Source of the DNA: Massilia sp. PDC64
GTDB taxonomy: Bacteria > Pseudomonadota > Gammaproteobacteria > Burkholderiales > Burkholderiaceae_D
Direction: 5' to 3'
DNA: 64,000 bases
NCBI RefSeq assembly: GCF_900101265.1
Contig: NZ_FMZS01000003.1
Span: 1 to 64,000, forward strand
Made by a program: the position numbers and the translations under genes. The notes under the pieces are model-generated. The model did no database searches, was not told the DNA's origin, and was given only the letters and a program-made list of their open reading frames with translations. Below are positions 31,794 to 42,254 of this stretch, in pieces (position 1 is the first letter of the stretch; each line of letters starts with the position of its first letter).

Positions 31794-34340
31794 CGTCGCC
31801 GTCCGGCCCAGCAGGGCCGGCACGGCGGCGGCATCCATCGGCCGCGCGAACAGGAAGCCCTGGTATTCGTCGCAGCCGAGCGCGCGCAGCAGCGCCAGCT
31901 GCTCCTCCGTTTCCACCCCTTCGGCCACGATGCGCATGTGCAGGCCATGCCCCAGCGCGACGACGGAGCGGACGATGGCCGCGCTGTCCGCATCGCGCCC
32001 CAGGTCGCGCACGAACGCCCGGTCGACCTTGAGGCGCTGCACGGGGAAGCGCTTCAGGTAGGCCAGGCTCGAATAGCCGGTGCCGAAATCGTCGATCGAC
32101 AATTCCACGCCCAGGTCGCGGATGCCGCCCAGCAGGCGCTCGACGACGTCCACGCGGCTCATCGCGATGCTTTCCGTGATCTCCAGTTCGAGCGCGTGCG
32201 GCGGCAGGCCGGCGTCGGCCAGCGCGTCGGCGATCGTGTTCAGCAGGTCCTTCTGGTAGAACTGGCGGATCGACAGGTTGACGGCGATGCGGGTTGCGAT
32301 GCCGTGCTCGCGCGCCCAGCGGCTCGCCTGCGCGCACGCGGTGCGCAGCACCCACGTCCCGATCGGCACGATCAGGCCCGTCTGCTCGGCGATGGGGATG
32401 AAGCGGGCCGGCGACACGTGCCCCAGCACGGGGCTGTTCCAGCGCAGCAGGACCTCGAACCCGGTCACGCGTCCCGTCGCGATGTCGACCTTCGGCTGGT
32501 AGTGCGGCACCAGCTCGCCGCGCGCCAGCGCGTGCCGCAACTGTTCCTCGATGGTGAGCCGCTCGTCCAGCTGGATGTGCGTGGACTCGGAGTGAAAATG
32601 GACCGGCTCGCCCGCTTCGCTGCGCGCGCGATGCTTGGCGATGTCGGCCAGGCGCATCAACTCGTTGGCGGAGGTGGCGTCCTGCGGATACGTCGCGATG
32701 CCGATGACGGGCGCCAGGTGGAATTCGCGCCCGCCCACGCGCACGGGTTCCGACAGCAGCGCGTGCAGTTCGAGCGCGACGGCGTCCACGGGGCGGTAGC
32801 CCGGCCCCGCCGGCAGCACGACGGCGAATTCGTTGGCCTTCACGCGCGCCACGCACAGGGCCGCGGGCGCGAGCGCGTCGAGACGCGCGGCGACCTGGCG
32901 CACGGCGTCGTCGCCCGCCTCGATGCCCAGCAGGTCGGCCACTTCCTGCTGGCGCTCCAGCGCGATCAGGAGGAGGACGACCTGTTCGCCCCGCAGTGCG
33001 TCCGCCAGCACGCGGCGCAGGCGGTTCAGGTTCGGCAGGCCGGTCAGCGGGTCGTGGTCGGCCAGCCAGGCCAGGCGCAGCTCCACCTGCTTGCGTTCCG
33101 TGATGTCGGTGAGGCTGTTGACGATCTGGAAGGCGTCGCCCTCGCTCCTGAGCTGCGCGGCGAGCTGGATGGCCGTGCGGGTGGCGCCGCTGCCGTCGCG
33201 GATCTCCGCTTCGAGCGCGTGCACGCGGTCGGCCGTGCTGTCCGCATACAGCCGGGCGCGCGCGTCGGCGCCGGCCGGATCGAGCACTTCCGCCTCCAGG
33301 TGTCCCGTCACCGCATCCTCGGCGCGGCCCGTGAACTGCAGGAAGGCGCGGTTGAACAGCACGATGCGGCGTTTGGCGTCGAGCACCCACAGCGGCGTGG
33401 CGAGCGAATCGAGGATGGCCTTCAGGTAGCGCGCACCGTCCTCGAGGCGGCTCTCGCTGGCCTGCAGGCGGGCGATCAGCGCGGCCTGGCGTGCCGCTTC
33501 GCGGCTCATGCGCCAGGCCAGCACGGCCAGCGTGGCGGACAGCAGCGCCCACGCCAGTACGCCGGTCCACAGCCAGCCGCGCCACACGGCCAGCGTGTCG
33601 GACAGGTCGCGCCCCGTGACGATCAGCAGGGGATAGCCGGCGACGGCGCTGTAGCCGTACAGGCGGCGCACACCGTCGACGGGGCTCGTCGCTTCGAACG
33701 CGCCGACCGATGCGCGCGGCAGATAGGTCTGGAACAGCGGCGTGTGGATGAACGAGTGGCCGATGGCCCTCGGGAGTGTCGGGCTGCGCACGAGCATCGT
33801 GCCGTCGCGCTGGTGCAGCGTGACGGAGCCACCGTGCCCGAGGTCGGCGGAATCGAAGATGCGCTGGAAGTAGGCGGCGTCCGCCTCGATGACGGCGGGA
33901 CCGCCGGGCAGCACGCGGGCCAGCGTGATCGTGGCGGGGCCGCCGTCCGGCGGCACCGCGATGCCGATCTTCGGCGCGCCGGACGGCAGCGGGCGGCGCG
34001 GTGCGTCCGGCCCGAGCCGCCGCACCCGCGCCGGGATGGCTTCAAGTGCGCCGCCGGGCAGGGCGGCCGTATCCGTGCCGTCCTCCGGTGCCCGTTCCGC
34101 GGCGCGGGCCAGGGTCAGGTCCAGCGCGAGGGTGGCGTAATGGGTCTGGGCGGCGAAGGCTTCCGCCAGGTTGCGCAGGTTCGTCTGTTCGCGCCCGATG
34201 GTGTCGTGGTAGCTCGATACCAGCAGGCCGGCGAGCGTCACGGTGATCGCGACGATCAGCATGGCCGCCGCCGCGAGCGGCCGCGTGTCGCGGGGCCGCT
34301 TGGGCGGCAGGGTGGATGTCGGAGCGGGCACGTTCGTCAA
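31782..34340 (-). CDS. GGDEF-EAL protein, probable cyclic di-GMP phosphodiesterase
   Basis: About 852 residues. Two membrane helices flank a periplasmic sensor of the Cache type, followed by a PAS domain, a GGDEF domain and a C-terminal EAL domain. The GGDEF motif is replaced by KANEF, so cyclase activity is unlikely. The EAL motifs look intact: [42 protein letters not shown] and AEGVETEEQ. It should hydrolyse cyclic di-GMP, opposing the cyclase at 13921. The start is uncertain: a TTG at 34340 with GAG upstream and TATACT at 34365-34360 seems best; a GTG at 34382 is the longest option. Confidence 0.85.
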   Translation of the reverse strand: MTNVPAPTSTLPPKRPRDTRPLAAAAMLIVAITVTLAGLLVSSYHDTIGREQTNLRNLAEAFAAQTHYATLALDLTLARAAERAPEDGTDTAALPGGALEAIPARVRRLGPDAPRRPLPSGAPKIGIAVPPDGGPATITLARVLPGGPAVIEADAAYFQRIFDSADLGHGGSVTLHQRDGTMLVRSPTLPRAIGHSFIHTPLFQTYLPRASVGAFEATSPVDGVRRLYGYSAVAGYPLLIVTGRDLSDTLAVWRGWLWTGVLAWALLSATLAVLAWRMSREAARQAALIARLQASESRLEDGARYLKAILDSLATPLWVLDAKRRIVLFNRAFLQFTGRAEDAVTGHLEAEVLDPAGADARARLYADSTADRVHALEAEIRDGSGATRTAIQLAAQLRSEGDAFQIVNSLTDITERKQVELRLAWLADHDPLTGLPNLNRLRRVLADALRGEQVVLLLIALERQQEVADLLGIEAGDDAVRQVAARLDALAPAALCVARVKANEFAVVLPAGPGYRPVDAVALELHALLSEPVRVGGREFHLAPVIGIATYPQDATSANELMRLADIAKHRARSEAGEPVHFHSESTHIQLDERLTIEEQLRHALARGELVPHYQPKVDIATGRVTGFEVLLRWNSPVLGHVSPARFIPIAEQTGLIVPIGTWVLRTACAQASRWAREHGIATRIAVNLSIRQFYQKDLLNTIADALADAGLPPHALELEITESIAMSRVDVVERLLGGIRDLGVELSIDDFGTGYSSLAYLKRFPVQRLKVDRAFVRDLGRDADSAAIVRSVVALGHGLHMRIVAEGVETEEQLALLRALGCDEYQGFLFARPMDAAAVPALLGRTATSGA

Positions 34341-34395
34341 TACAATAGTCTCGAGCCCGAGTATAAACCGGCAGCCGGCCACGTGGGGGCGCCGA

Positions 34396-35844
34396 TCACC
34401 GCCGGGGTAGCCGGATCGCCACGCGCAGGCCGTGCGGTTCGGCGTCCTGCAGCTCCACGGTGCCGCCGTGCTGGGCGACGATGTCGCGCACGATCGCCAG
34501 CCCGAGCCCGCAGCCTTCGCCCTGGTCCGTGGCGCGCACGAACCGTTCGAACACGCGGGTGCGGTCCGCCTCCGGAATCCCGGGACCGTTGTCGGTGACG
34601 GTCACGAGGACGTGGTCGCCGTCGGGCGCGACCCGGACCGTGATCTCGCCGCCGCGGCCCGTGTACTTGATCGCGTTGTCGATCACGTTCGTCAGCGCTT
34701 CGCGCAGCAGCAGCGCGTTGGCCTCGATGCGCAGCGGCTTGCCGTCGGCGGGCGGCGCGGCGTCGTCCATGCCGAGGTCGATCTGCGCCCGCAGCGCGCG
34801 CGGCACGTATTCGGCGACGATCTCCTGGACGAACGCGGGCATGTCCAGCGGCGCCTTGTCGGACGCCGCCGCGGCCTCGGGATCCGCGCGCGCCAGCATC
34901 AGCAACTGGTTGATCAGATGGGCGCCCCGCGTCGCGCTCTGGTCGACCAGTTTCAGGCGGGCGATCAGGGCCGGGTCGTCGGTCGCCGCGATCGCCAGCG
35001 CCGTCTGGCTCTTCAGGCCCGCCAGCGGCGTGCGCAACTGGTGGGCCGCGTCGGCGATGAAGCGCTTCTGCGCGTTCACGTTCTGGCGCACGGACGCGAG
35101 CAGGGTGTTCAGCGCGCCCACGAGCGAGCGGACTTCCTGCGGCGCCGACTCGATCTGCAGCGGCGCCAGGTCGAGCGGCGAGCGGCCCTCGACCTCCTTG
35201 CGCAGGCGCAGCAGCGGCGCGAGGCCGGCACCGGTGCCGATCCAGACGATGAGCGTCAGCAGCGGAATCAGCGCGGACAGCGGGAGGAGGGTATCCATCA
35301 GGATCATCTTGAAGATGTCCTCGCGGTGCGCCATGTTGCGCGCAACCTGGACCAGCATCCATTGCTCCTTGCCTTCCGGCGCGGCGTAGGGCAGGTAGAG
35401 GGCCGCGATCCTGACCTTCATCGTGTCGCGCGGGCCGGCGGGGCCGGCGTGGTGGATCTCGCCGTCGTAGAAATAGGGGTCGTTCAGGCGCGGCCGCATG
35501 GACGGGGGCGGCATCGGGATGCTGTTGTTACCGAGGATGAATTCGCCGGGCGGCGTGCTGACCATGTAGAACAGGCGGTCGTTCGGGTCCGTCTCCAGCA
35601 CTTCCTGCGCGGCCCGCGGGAAATCGATCAGCAGGCCGTTGCCGATGGGCTTGACGCGCCGCGCGAGCGCGCGGGTGGCCTGGGACAGCGTCGCGTCCGC
35701 CGCCTGGTTGACGTAGCGGACGGCCAGCCGGTAGGTGGCGAAACCGCCCGCGACCCACAGAACGAGCTGGGGCAGCAGCACCCAGATGACGAGCTGGCGG
35801 CGCAGGGAAAGTGTGCGTGGTCCCCGTTCAGGCCGGTCGTCCAT
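34396..35844 (-). CDS. Sensor histidine kinase of the TctE/QseC type
   Basis: 482 residues. First membrane helix at about 18-40, a periplasmic sensor of about 140 residues of the 2CSK_N kind, a second helix at about 185-205, HAMP, then HisKA with the phosphorylated histidine in [17 protein letters not shown] and an ATPase domain with [17 protein letters not shown] and [12 protein letters not shown]. Its start lies inside the response-regulator gene (17-base overlap). The TctE-like sensor suggests it responds to a periplasmic solute, possibly delivered by the binding protein encoded divergently. Confidence 0.92.
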   Translation of the reverse strand: MDDRPERGPRTLSLRRQLVIWVLLPQLVLWVAGGFATYRLAVRYVNQAADATLSQATRALARRVKPIGNGLLIDFPRAAQEVLETDPNDRLFYMVSTPPGEFILGNNSIPMPPPSMRPRLNDPYFYDGEIHHAGPAGPRDTMKVRIAALYLPYAAPEGKEQWMLVQVARNMAHREDIFKMILMDTLLPLSALIPLLTLIVWIGTGAGLAPLLRLRKEVEGRSPLDLAPLQIESAPQEVRSLVGALNTLLASVRQNVNAQKRFIADAAHQLRTPLAGLKSQTALAIAATDDPALIARLKLVDQSATRGAHLINQLLMLARADPEAAAASDKAPLDMPAFVQEIVAEYVPRALRAQIDLGMDDAAPPADGKPLRIEANALLLREALTNVIDNAIKYTGRGGEITVRVAPDGDHVLVTVTDNGPGIPEADRTRVFERFVRATDQGEGCGLGLAIVRDIVAQHGGTVELQDAEPHGLRVAIRLPRR

Positions 35845-36523
35845 CGGCACGCTCGACGGCCAGCAGGTAGCCGAGTCCACGGACGGTCCGGATCTCGAGG
35901 CCCGACCCTTCCAGCTTGCGGCGCAGCCGGTGGATGTGGACTTCCGCCGTGTTGCCCGCACCGACTTCGGTGCCGTCGCCGGCCCACGCGGTGGCGATCT
36001 GTTCCTTGGTGACGACCTTGTCCGCATGGACCAGCAGCAGTTCCAGCAGCGTCGCTTCGCGCGGGCTCAGCTCGACCGGTTCGCCGTGGATGAGGGCGCG
36101 GCGCGCCGCGCGGTCGAATTGCAGCCCGGACAGCGCGACGTCACCCGGCGCGGCCGCCGACGTCCGCGCGCGCCGCAGGATTGCACGCAGGCGCGCTTCC
36201 AGCTCCGGGAACTCGAACGGCTTGGTCATGTAATCGTCCGCACCGGCGTTCAGGCCCGCCACGCGGCTGTCGAGCCGGTCGAGGGCCGTGAGCACGAGCA
36301 CCGGCAGGTCGGGCCGGGTCGCGCGCAGGTTCTTCAGCACGGTGAGGCCGTCGACCATGGGCAGGCCGAGGTCGATGATGGCGATATCGAAATTTTGCCG
36401 GGCAAGGAGGTATTCGGCCACCGGGCCGTTCGGCGCGTGCTCGACGGTAAAGCCCGCGGCATTCAACTGCGCGGCCAATCCGTTGGCGAGGATGGGGTCG
36501 TCTTCGGCGAGTAAAAGTTGCAT
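35828..36523 (-). CDS. OmpR-family response regulator (TctD/QseB-like)
   Basis: 231 residues. Receiver domain with acidic pocket EDD at 7-9, phospho-acceptor Asp at about 51 in IIDLGLP, Thr in LVLTALD and Lys in YMTKPF. A winged-helix DNA-binding domain follows (LSPREATLLELLLVHADKVVTKEQI and HRLRRKLEGSGLEIRTVRGLGYLL). Partner of the kinase it overlaps. Divergent from the solute-binding protein, with about 100 bases between the genes, so that gene is the most likely target. Confidence 0.93.
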   Translation of the reverse strand: MQLLLAEDDPILANGLAAQLNAAGFTVEHAPNGPVAEYLLARQNFDIAIIDLGLPMVDGLTVLKNLRATRPDLPVLVLTALDRLDSRVAGLNAGADDYMTKPFEFPELEARLRAILRRARTSAAAPGDVALSGLQFDRAARRALIHGEPVELSPREATLLELLLVHADKVVTKEQIATAWAGDGTEVGAGNTAEVHIHRLRRKLEGSGLEIRTVRGLGYLLAVERADGRPA

Positions 36524-36624
36524 TACTTAATATTAACGGATAACTGATCGCGTTACCATCCGGCCCGCTTCGACGTGTTCCGGTTCGCTTCCCTGTGCAA
36601 CCGAGTCGCGCTAAGATGCACGCC

Positions 36625-37863
36625 ATGAAAGTCTTCGCCACGGCAATCGCACTCGTTACCGCCTGGTGCGCCACTGCCGTACACGCGGGCGAACTCGAGG
36701 TGCTCCACTTCTGGGACGTGGGCGACGACGCACGTGCCGTCAACGTGCTGAAGTCGACCTTGCGGCGCCAGGGACACACGTGGAAGGACTTCGCCGTGGC
36801 CGCCGACGGGGACGGCGTTCCGCTCTTCCTCCTGCGGTCGCGTGTCCGGTCGGGCAATCCGCCGGCCGCGGCCCAGGTCAAGGCCCCCGTCATCGAGCAA
36901 TGGGCGCGCGAAGGCGCCCTCGCCAACCTGGACGCCACCGCGCGCGCCGGCGACTGGGACGCCGTGCTGCCCAGGGTGGTCGGCGACGCCATGAAATACC
37001 AGGGCAGCTACGTCGCCGTGCCGGCCAACATCCACCGCATCAACTGGCTGTGGATTAACACGCGCATACTGAAGCGGGCCAATGCCCAGGTGCCGGCCAC
37101 GTGGGACGAGTTCTTCGCCACCGCCGACGCGATGAAGCGGGCGGGGTACATCGCCGTCACGCACGGCGGGCAGCCGTGGCAGGACTTTCTCCTGTTCGAA
37201 AACGTGGCGCTGGGCGTGGGCGGGATCGATTTCTACCGCAAGGCGTTCGTGGCGCTGGATCCGGAGACGCTGGCCAGCCCGCTCATGGAGCAGGTCCTGA
37301 AGACCTTCCGCCGCATCAAGCCCTATACGGACGTCGCGGCGATGGGCCGCGACTGGAACGTGGCGGCGTCGCGGCTGGCGAACGGCGAGGCGGGCATGCA
37401 CTTCATGGGCGACTGGGCCAAGCCCATCTTCCAGGCGGCGCAGCGCGACGGCCGCCTGGAGTTCGCCTGCGTGCCCGCGCCCGGGCCGACGAAGGCGTTC
37501 GCGTACACGATCGACTCGTTCGCCCTGTTCAAGGTGAGCAGTCCCGCCAGGATCAAGGCGCAGCAGGACTTCGCCGCCGATCTGCTCTCCCCTGGCGTGC
37601 AGGAGGAATTCAACCTCGTCAAAGGGTCGATTCCCGTGCGCCAGGGCGTCGACCTCGCCCGGTTCGACCGCTGCGCGAAGCAGTCTGCCGCCGCTTTCGA
37701 TGCCGCGACCCATGGCGGCACGCTCGTTCCCAGCATTGCGATGGCGGTGCCTCCCGCCGTCGAGGATGCCATGCGCGAAGCCGTCAGCGCCTACTGGCAT
37801 GACGACCGCATCACCGCCCGCGCGACGATGCAGCGCCTCGTCGCGGCCGCGCGCCGTCCTTAA
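36625..37863 (+). CDS. Orphan ABC-type sugar-binding protein
   Basis: 412 residues with signal peptide MKVFATAIALVTAWCATAVHA. Family 1 extracellular solute-binding fold: LEVLHFWDVGDD, VAVPANIHRINWLWIN, GEAGMHFMGDWAK, and a C-terminal SPGVQEEFNLVKGSIPVRQG. The pattern is that of glucose/oligosaccharide binding proteins (GtsA/MalE group). No permease or ATPase genes are adjacent, so here it may serve the divergent two-component system as a ligand sensor, or work with a transporter elsewhere. An alternative start at 36616 adds three residues. Confidence 0.85.
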   Translation: MKVFATAIALVTAWCATAVHAGELEVLHFWDVGDDARAVNVLKSTLRRQGHTWKDFAVAADGDGVPLFLLRSRVRSGNPPAAAQVKAPVIEQWAREGALANLDATARAGDWDAVLPRVVGDAMKYQGSYVAVPANIHRINWLWINTRILKRANAQVPATWDEFFATADAMKRAGYIAVTHGGQPWQDFLLFENVALGVGGIDFYRKAFVALDPETLASPLMEQVLKTFRRIKPYTDVAAMGRDWNVAASRLANGEAGMHFMGDWAKPIFQAAQRDGRLEFACVPAPGPTKAFAYTIDSFALFKVSSPARIKAQQDFAADLLSPGVQEEFNLVKGSIPVRQGVDLARFDRCAKQSAAAFDAATHGGTLVPSIAMAVPPAVEDAMREAVSAYWHDDRITARATMQRLVAAARRP

Positions 37864-37979
37864 CACCCCCGGTTTCACGCCTTCCCCTGTCGTTTCCTGC
37901 ACCGTCGCGCGCCGGTCCGGCGCGTGAGTTTTCGCGTGTATCTGTTCGGCCACACTGATGAACATTGTCACTATTTAAT

Positions 37980-38046
37980 TTGACTAACAAAAACATTGCG
38001 GCATAGACTTGATTAATGCGACATTAATTCGAAACGAATATTCGTT
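37980..38046 (+). promoter_or_regulatory. Promoter and palindromes upstream of the TonB receptor
   Basis: TTGACT at 37980-37985 and TAGACT at 38004-38009 with an 18-base spacer. Directly downstream, ATTAATG and CATTAAT at 38012-38028 form an inverted repeat with spacer CGA, and AACGAATATTCGTT at 38033-38046 is a perfect 14-bp palindrome. The same hexamer spacing and ATTAATG element recur before two GH74 genes, pointing to common control. Confidence 0.65.
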
Positions 38047-38095
38047 AATAATGTCTCACGCCGTGTCGTCGGCGCATTACAACCAAGGAGATGAT

Positions 38096-41000
38096 GTGAA
38101 CCAGTTCAGGAAAACGGCCATTGCCGTCGGCGTGTCTCAAGTCGTGCTGCTCGCCAGCGGAGTGGCGTATGCGCAAACCACCCCCGCTACCGACAGCGGC
38201 ACCACCGTCATCGTGGTGGGCCAGCGCGCGTCGCTGGAATCGGCCCAGAAACTCAAGCAGAACGCCGACGAGGTCGTCGATTCGATCGTGGCCGACGACA
38301 TCGGCAAGCTGCCGGACCGTTCGGTCACCGAGGTGCTGCAGCGCGTGGTCGGCGTGACCATCGACCGCACGATGGCGAAGGGCGATCCGGAACACTATTC
38401 GGTGGAAGGTTCGGGCGTGATGGTCCGCGGCCTGAGCTACGTCCGTTCCGAGCTGAACGGCCGCGACTCCTTCTCGGCCAACGGCGGCCGTTCGCTGAAC
38501 TTCGAAGACGTGCCCCCCGAGCTGATGGCCGGCATCGACGTCTACAAGAACCCGTCGGCCGAACAGATCGAAGGCGGCATCTCCGGCCTGATCAACCTGC
38601 GCACCGCGATGCCGTTCGACTTCAAGGGCCGCAAGATGTCGGTCTCGGCGCAGGACACGTATTCCACGCTGAAGAAGGGCAAGCCGCAGCCGTCGTACTC
38701 GATGATGTTCTCGGACCGCTGGAAGACGCAGTTCGGCGAATTCGGCGCCCTGTTCGACCTCGCCACGTCGCAGAGCGGCACCCGCACCGACGCGTTCCAG
38801 GTGTCGCCGTACTACCCGCGCACGGACGTCGTTCCCGGCCAGACCGTCTGGGTGCCGAACGCCGCGAGCTTCCGTTCGCTCGAATTCGACCGCAAGCGCG
38901 ACGGCGCCTATGCCGCGTTCCAGTGGAAGCCGAACAGCGCCGTCCAGTCGTCGCTCAGCTACTTCAAGTCGCGCTACAAGATGAAGTGGGACGAGCAGGC
39001 GATCTTCGGCCAGTCGAGCCCGTACAACCTGCAGGTCGCGAACGGCAAGTTCGATCCGAAGGGCGCCATGATCAGCGGCGTGCTCACCGACCCGACCGAC
39101 GGCGGCGTCAACTTCAACGACGACACCCGTACGTCGACGCGCAAGTCGGCCACGACGGACATCTCGTGGAACCTGCGCTGGCGCCTGAACAGCCAGTGGT
39201 CCGTCACGACCGACCTGCAGAAGGTGCGCGCCACCACCGGCAGCTTCGACTCGACGGTCGCCACCGGCCTGCAGATCCCGCAGATGGGCATGGACATGAG
39301 CTCGACGCCGGCCCGCCTGACGTTCGACGACGCCACGAAGGCGTACATGGCCAATGCGAACAATTACTACTGGGGCTTCACGATGGAGCACCAGGATGCG
39401 AGCGTCGCCAACGAGAAGGCCTGGAAGACCGACGTCAAGTACGAGTTCGACCACCCCGTGCTGCGCGACCTGCGCATGGGCGTGCGCCTGACCGACCGCG
39501 ATGCGACGACGATCAACTCCGTGCCGGGCTATAACTGGGCGGCGATCACGCAGCCGTGGCAGGTGGGTCCGGTCGGTTCGTGGCAGCCGCTGAGCCAGCT
39601 GGCCTACCTGGGCGATCCGCGCTTCTCCGCCGGCACGCACCTGAATACGTTCCCGAACTTCTTCAACGGCAGCGCGTCGGTGCCGGCCGTCGTGTTCCCG
39701 AACACGTCGCTGGCCGACGGCTATCCGGGCACGTATGCGCAGCTGCACCAGTACTACAACGTGCTGTGCGCCGAGCGCAGCGGCAAGTCGCCGGATACCT
39801 GCGGCGCGTGGAAGCCCGCGACGTTCGGCACCGACCCGTCGGGCACCAACGACCAACAGGAGCGCAGCAAGGCCCTCTACGCGCAGCTGCGTTTCGGCTT
39901 CGACGACCTGAAGTATCCGATCGACGGCAACATCGGCGTGCGCTACGTGAAGACCAACATGATCGCGCACGGCTACACGGTGTTCAGCTTCACGGCCCCG
40001 AACATCCCGGCCGGCGCCACGGTGACCGGCGTGCCGATCCCGAACATCCCGAACTTCCAGCAGAAGCAGGACTTCGACAATTCGTACAGCAACGTGCTGC
40101 CCACGCTGAACCTGCGCATGAAGGCGTCGGACAAGCTGCAGTTCCGCTTCGCCTACGGCAAGGCGATGGCGCGTCCGGACTTCTCGCAACTGCAGGCCTA
40201 TACGAGCCTGTCGGAAGCGACCACGACGAGCACCAACACGGCGACCAATGTCGTCAACGTCAGCAACGTGAGCCTCACGGGCACCGGCAGCGGCAACCCG
40301 ATGCTGCGTCCGACGATGGCCAAGCAGGCCGACGTCACGGCCGAGTGGTATTTCGCGCCGACGGGCTCGCTGACGGCCGCGCTGTTCCACAAGAAGCTCA
40401 GCGACGTCATCATCAACCAGAGCTACAACTTCGCGCTGCCTGACGTGAACGGCACGATGCACGACTTCGTGACGACGGGCCCGGTGAACGGCGCGAACGG
40501 CACGGCCAAGGGCATCGAACTGGCATACCAGCAATATTTCGACATGCTGCCGGGCTGGCTCGCGGGCTTCGGCATGCAGGCGAACTACACGTACGTGAAG
40601 AGCAGCCAGGACCTGTACCATCCGGTGTACCAGGCGTATTGCTCGGGCGGCAGCGGCGCGGACAACCTGAACCTGAACCTGAACGGTTGCGACGTGGACG
40701 GCAAGACCTTCGGCAACCTGCCGCTCAACGGCCTGTCGAAGAACTCGTACAACCTGGCCCTGCTGTACGACCGCGGCCCGATCTCGGCACGCGTGGCGTA
40801 CAGCTGGCGTTCGAAGTCGCTGCAGGCGATCAACGCCAACGGCACGAACGGCGGCGACGGCACGGACACCAACCCGAACAGCCCGACGTTCGGCCAGCAC
40901 AACGTGCAGTATGCGCTGCCGACGTGGTCCGACGCCTACGGCCAGGTGGACGCGTCGATCTTCTACAAGATCACGGAGAACCTGTCGTTCGGTCTCGAAG

Positions 41001-41119
41001 CGCAGAACCTGAACAATGCCATGTACAAGCAGCTGATGCAGCAGGGCATCGGCTTCAAGGTCCGGGGCGCTTACGTGACCGGCCCGCGCTACACGGCGCA
41101 GATGCGTTACTCGTTCTGA
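38096..41119 (+). CDS. TonB-dependent receptor (Xanthomonas/Caulobacter type), probable xyloglucan oligosaccharide importer
   Basis: 1007 residues starting with GTG at 38096, five bases after AAGGAG. Signal peptide ends VAYAQ. TonB-box-like TTVIVVGQR, then the plug domain with DEVVDSIVADDIGKLPDRSVTEVLQRV and GVMVRGLSYVRSELNGR, and a 22-strand barrel ending in an aromatic residue (QMRYSF) as outer-membrane proteins do. The plug signature is that of the TIGR01782 group used for plant polysaccharide fragments. Neighbouring GH74 and esterase genes with matching promoters suggest xyloglucan oligosaccharides as substrate (inference). Confidence 0.92.
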   Translation: MNQFRKTAIAVGVSQVVLLASGVAYAQTTPATDSGTTVIVVGQRASLESAQKLKQNADEVVDSIVADDIGKLPDRSVTEVLQRVVGVTIDRTMAKGDPEHYSVEGSGVMVRGLSYVRSELNGRDSFSANGGRSLNFEDVPPELMAGIDVYKNPSAEQIEGGISGLINLRTAMPFDFKGRKMSVSAQDTYSTLKKGKPQPSYSMMFSDRWKTQFGEFGALFDLATSQSGTRTDAFQVSPYYPRTDVVPGQTVWVPNAASFRSLEFDRKRDGAYAAFQWKPNSAVQSSLSYFKSRYKMKWDEQAIFGQSSPYNLQVANGKFDPKGAMISGVLTDPTDGGVNFNDDTRTSTRKSATTDISWNLRWRLNSQWSVTTDLQKVRATTGSFDSTVATGLQIPQMGMDMSSTPARLTFDDATKAYMANANNYYWGFTMEHQDASVANEKAWKTDVKYEFDHPVLRDLRMGVRLTDRDATTINSVPGYNWAAITQPWQVGPVGSWQPLSQLAYLGDPRFSAGTHLNTFPNFFNGSASVPAVVFPNTSLADGYPGTYAQLHQYYNVLCAERSGKSPDTCGAWKPATFGTDPSGTNDQQERSKALYAQLRFGFDDLKYPIDGNIGVRYVKTNMIAHGYTVFSFTAPNIPAGATVTGVPIPNIPNFQQKQDFDNSYSNVLPTLNLRMKASDKLQFRFAYGKAMARPDFSQLQAYTSLSEATTTSTNTATNVVNVSNVSLTGTGSGNPMLRPTMAKQADVTAEWYFAPTGSLTAALFHKKLSDVIINQSYNFALPDVNGTMHDFVTTGPVNGANGTAKGIELAYQQYFDMLPGWLAGFGMQANYTYVKSSQDLYHPVYQAYCSGGSGADNLNLNLNGCDVDGKTFGNLPLNGLSKNSYNLALLYDRGPISARVAYSWRSKSLQAINANGTNGGDGTDTNPNSPTFGQHNVQYALPTWSDAYGQVDASIFYKITENLSFGLEAQNLNNAMYKQLMQQGIGFKVRGAYVTGPRYTAQMRYSF

Positions 41120-41158
41120 CGCAAAGCACTGATCTCCTCTGCTGACGGCAGATGTTTT

Positions 41159-41182
41159 GGGCGGCTTCGGCCGCCCTTTTTT
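41159..41182 (+). terminator. Intrinsic terminator of the TonB receptor gene
   Basis: GGGCGGC at 41159-41165, loop TTCG, GCCGCCC at 41170-41176, then TTTTTT. A strong UUCG-capped terminator 39 bases after the stop codon. The T-run is the left copy of the insertion element's target duplication. Confidence 0.9.
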
Positions 41183-41184
41183 AT
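41177..41184. repeat. Target site duplication, left copy
   Basis: TTTTTTAT immediately before the insertion element, repeated at 42255-42262. Eight bases is the usual duplication length for IS1595-family elements. Confidence 0.9.
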
Positions 41185-42254
41185 GGCTGTGTTCGCGTTG
41201 ATTCGGTGACCGCCCATCCTAACCAAGCTGGGCCGCTGCGCGCAGAAGCTGGCCGGGCGTCGTCAGCCTGCGCGCATCCAATATCCGCTGCCATCCCGAG
41301 TAATTGATCAGATAGCGGCTGGCCACCCCACGGAACCTGACGAGCCAGCTTTTGAAACGGCTGTGCCAGCTGTTCACATTCTGGATGTGGATCGCGCCGC
41401 GGGCGCGCTCTCCCGCCTGCACGTTGACGGCCTCATGCGTGATACCTGCCTGCGCCGCGAAACGGCGATACGACACGGCGTCATCACTGATGAGCAACAC
41501 ATCCGTGGGCAGCACGGGCTTGAGGCATCTGTGCAATTGCACCACGGTGACTTGTCCCCGTCCGGTGTGAAAGTCGAGTGTCTGTCCGTTGCGGTCGCGC
41601 GCGACGAGCAGGCAATCGTGTTCCCGATTGATGCCGCGCCGCTTCGCCACGCCGCCGCGCTTCCTCGGCCGGCGCCGCAGGCTGCGCGAGCCCTTCTGCG
41701 ATTCCAGCCGATACGTTTCGTCCGCCTCGACGACGGCCGACAGCGTCTGCGGTCTGTCGCGCATGGCGCCGGGCACGAACCGGTGGCGCCATCGGAAGCT
41801 GGTCGTCCGGTGCACGCCGACAACCTGCGCGGCATCGCGGACCGTACGCGATTCGAGCACGCATTGCAGATAGGGTAGCCAGCGCTCCTTCTTGCGCAAC
41901 CTTGCCAGCGGCGTACCGGTGAGTGCGTTATGGCTGCGGCGACACCCGAGGCAGCGGAACCGCTGCAGTCCGCTCGCCTGGCCGCAACGGTGTTTGCGGA
42001 CGCAGCCGCAATGCGGACACGGCCGTCCTGCCGCCGCCTGCTCGATGAGGGCAATGCACTCGGCCGGATGCGCGATGCTGGCGATCCATTCTCGTAGCCG
42101 GGCCAGGTCCCCGGGAGACAACTGCACGGCCAGCAACATGGCGAACAATTCGTCGAACGTCAGGCAGCGCATCGTCACTCCTCATGAGTTAACTCGACGA
42201 TGCGTGAGACCGCTACAACGAATTTCAGTTCACATAACTACCGCGAACACAGCC
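41185..42254 (-). mobile_element. Complete IS1595-family insertion sequence, 1070 bp
   Basis: Bounded by imperfect terminal inverted repeats: both ends start GGCTGTGTTCGCG reading inward (41185-41197 and the complement of 42242-42254), with weaker matching for another ten or so bases. Flanked by the 8-bp duplication TTTTTTAT. It encodes one intact transposase. The 8-bp duplication, the size and the transposase type agree with IS1595. Restoring the site gives a normal terminator T-run followed by GGCTAGCGCG. Confidence 0.92.
41219..42172 (-). CDS. IS1595-family transposase
   Basis: 317 residues from ATG at 42172, with AGGAG five bases upstream (a GTG two codons earlier is possible). N-terminal zinc ribbon CPHC...CLGC, a helix-turn-helix region (TVRDAAQVVGVHRTTSFRWRHRF), then the ISXO2-like DDE core with VVEADETY, LLISDDAVSYRRFA and a C-terminal NSWHSRFKSWLVRFRGV region. 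Uninterrupted and apparently intact, so the element may still be mobile. Confidence 0.92.
   Translation of the reverse strand: MRCLTFDELFAMLLAVQLSPGDLARLREWIASIAHPAECIALIEQAAAGRPCPHCGCVRKHRCGQASGLQRFRCLGCRRSHNALTGTPLARLRKKERWLPYLQCVLESRTVRDAAQVVGVHRTTSFRWRHRFVPGAMRDRPQTLSAVVEADETYRLESQKGSRSLRRRPRKRGGVAKRRGINREHDCLLVARDRNGQTLDFHTGRGQVTVVQLHRCLKPVLPTDVLLISDDAVSYRRFAAQAGITHEAVNVQAGERARGAIHIQNVNSWHSRFKSWLVRFRGVASRYLINYSGWQRILDARRLTTPGQLLRAAAQLG

Noticed and set aside
31938..34598. Plus-strand open frame of 886 codons opposite the GGDEF/EAL gene
   Set aside because: Shadow frame; all recognisable motifs are on the minus strand.
41185..42254. The insertion element as part of a larger composite transposon carrying the GH74 genes
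   Set aside because: Only one copy is in the window and it has its own 8-bp target duplication on both sides, so it is a simple insertion.
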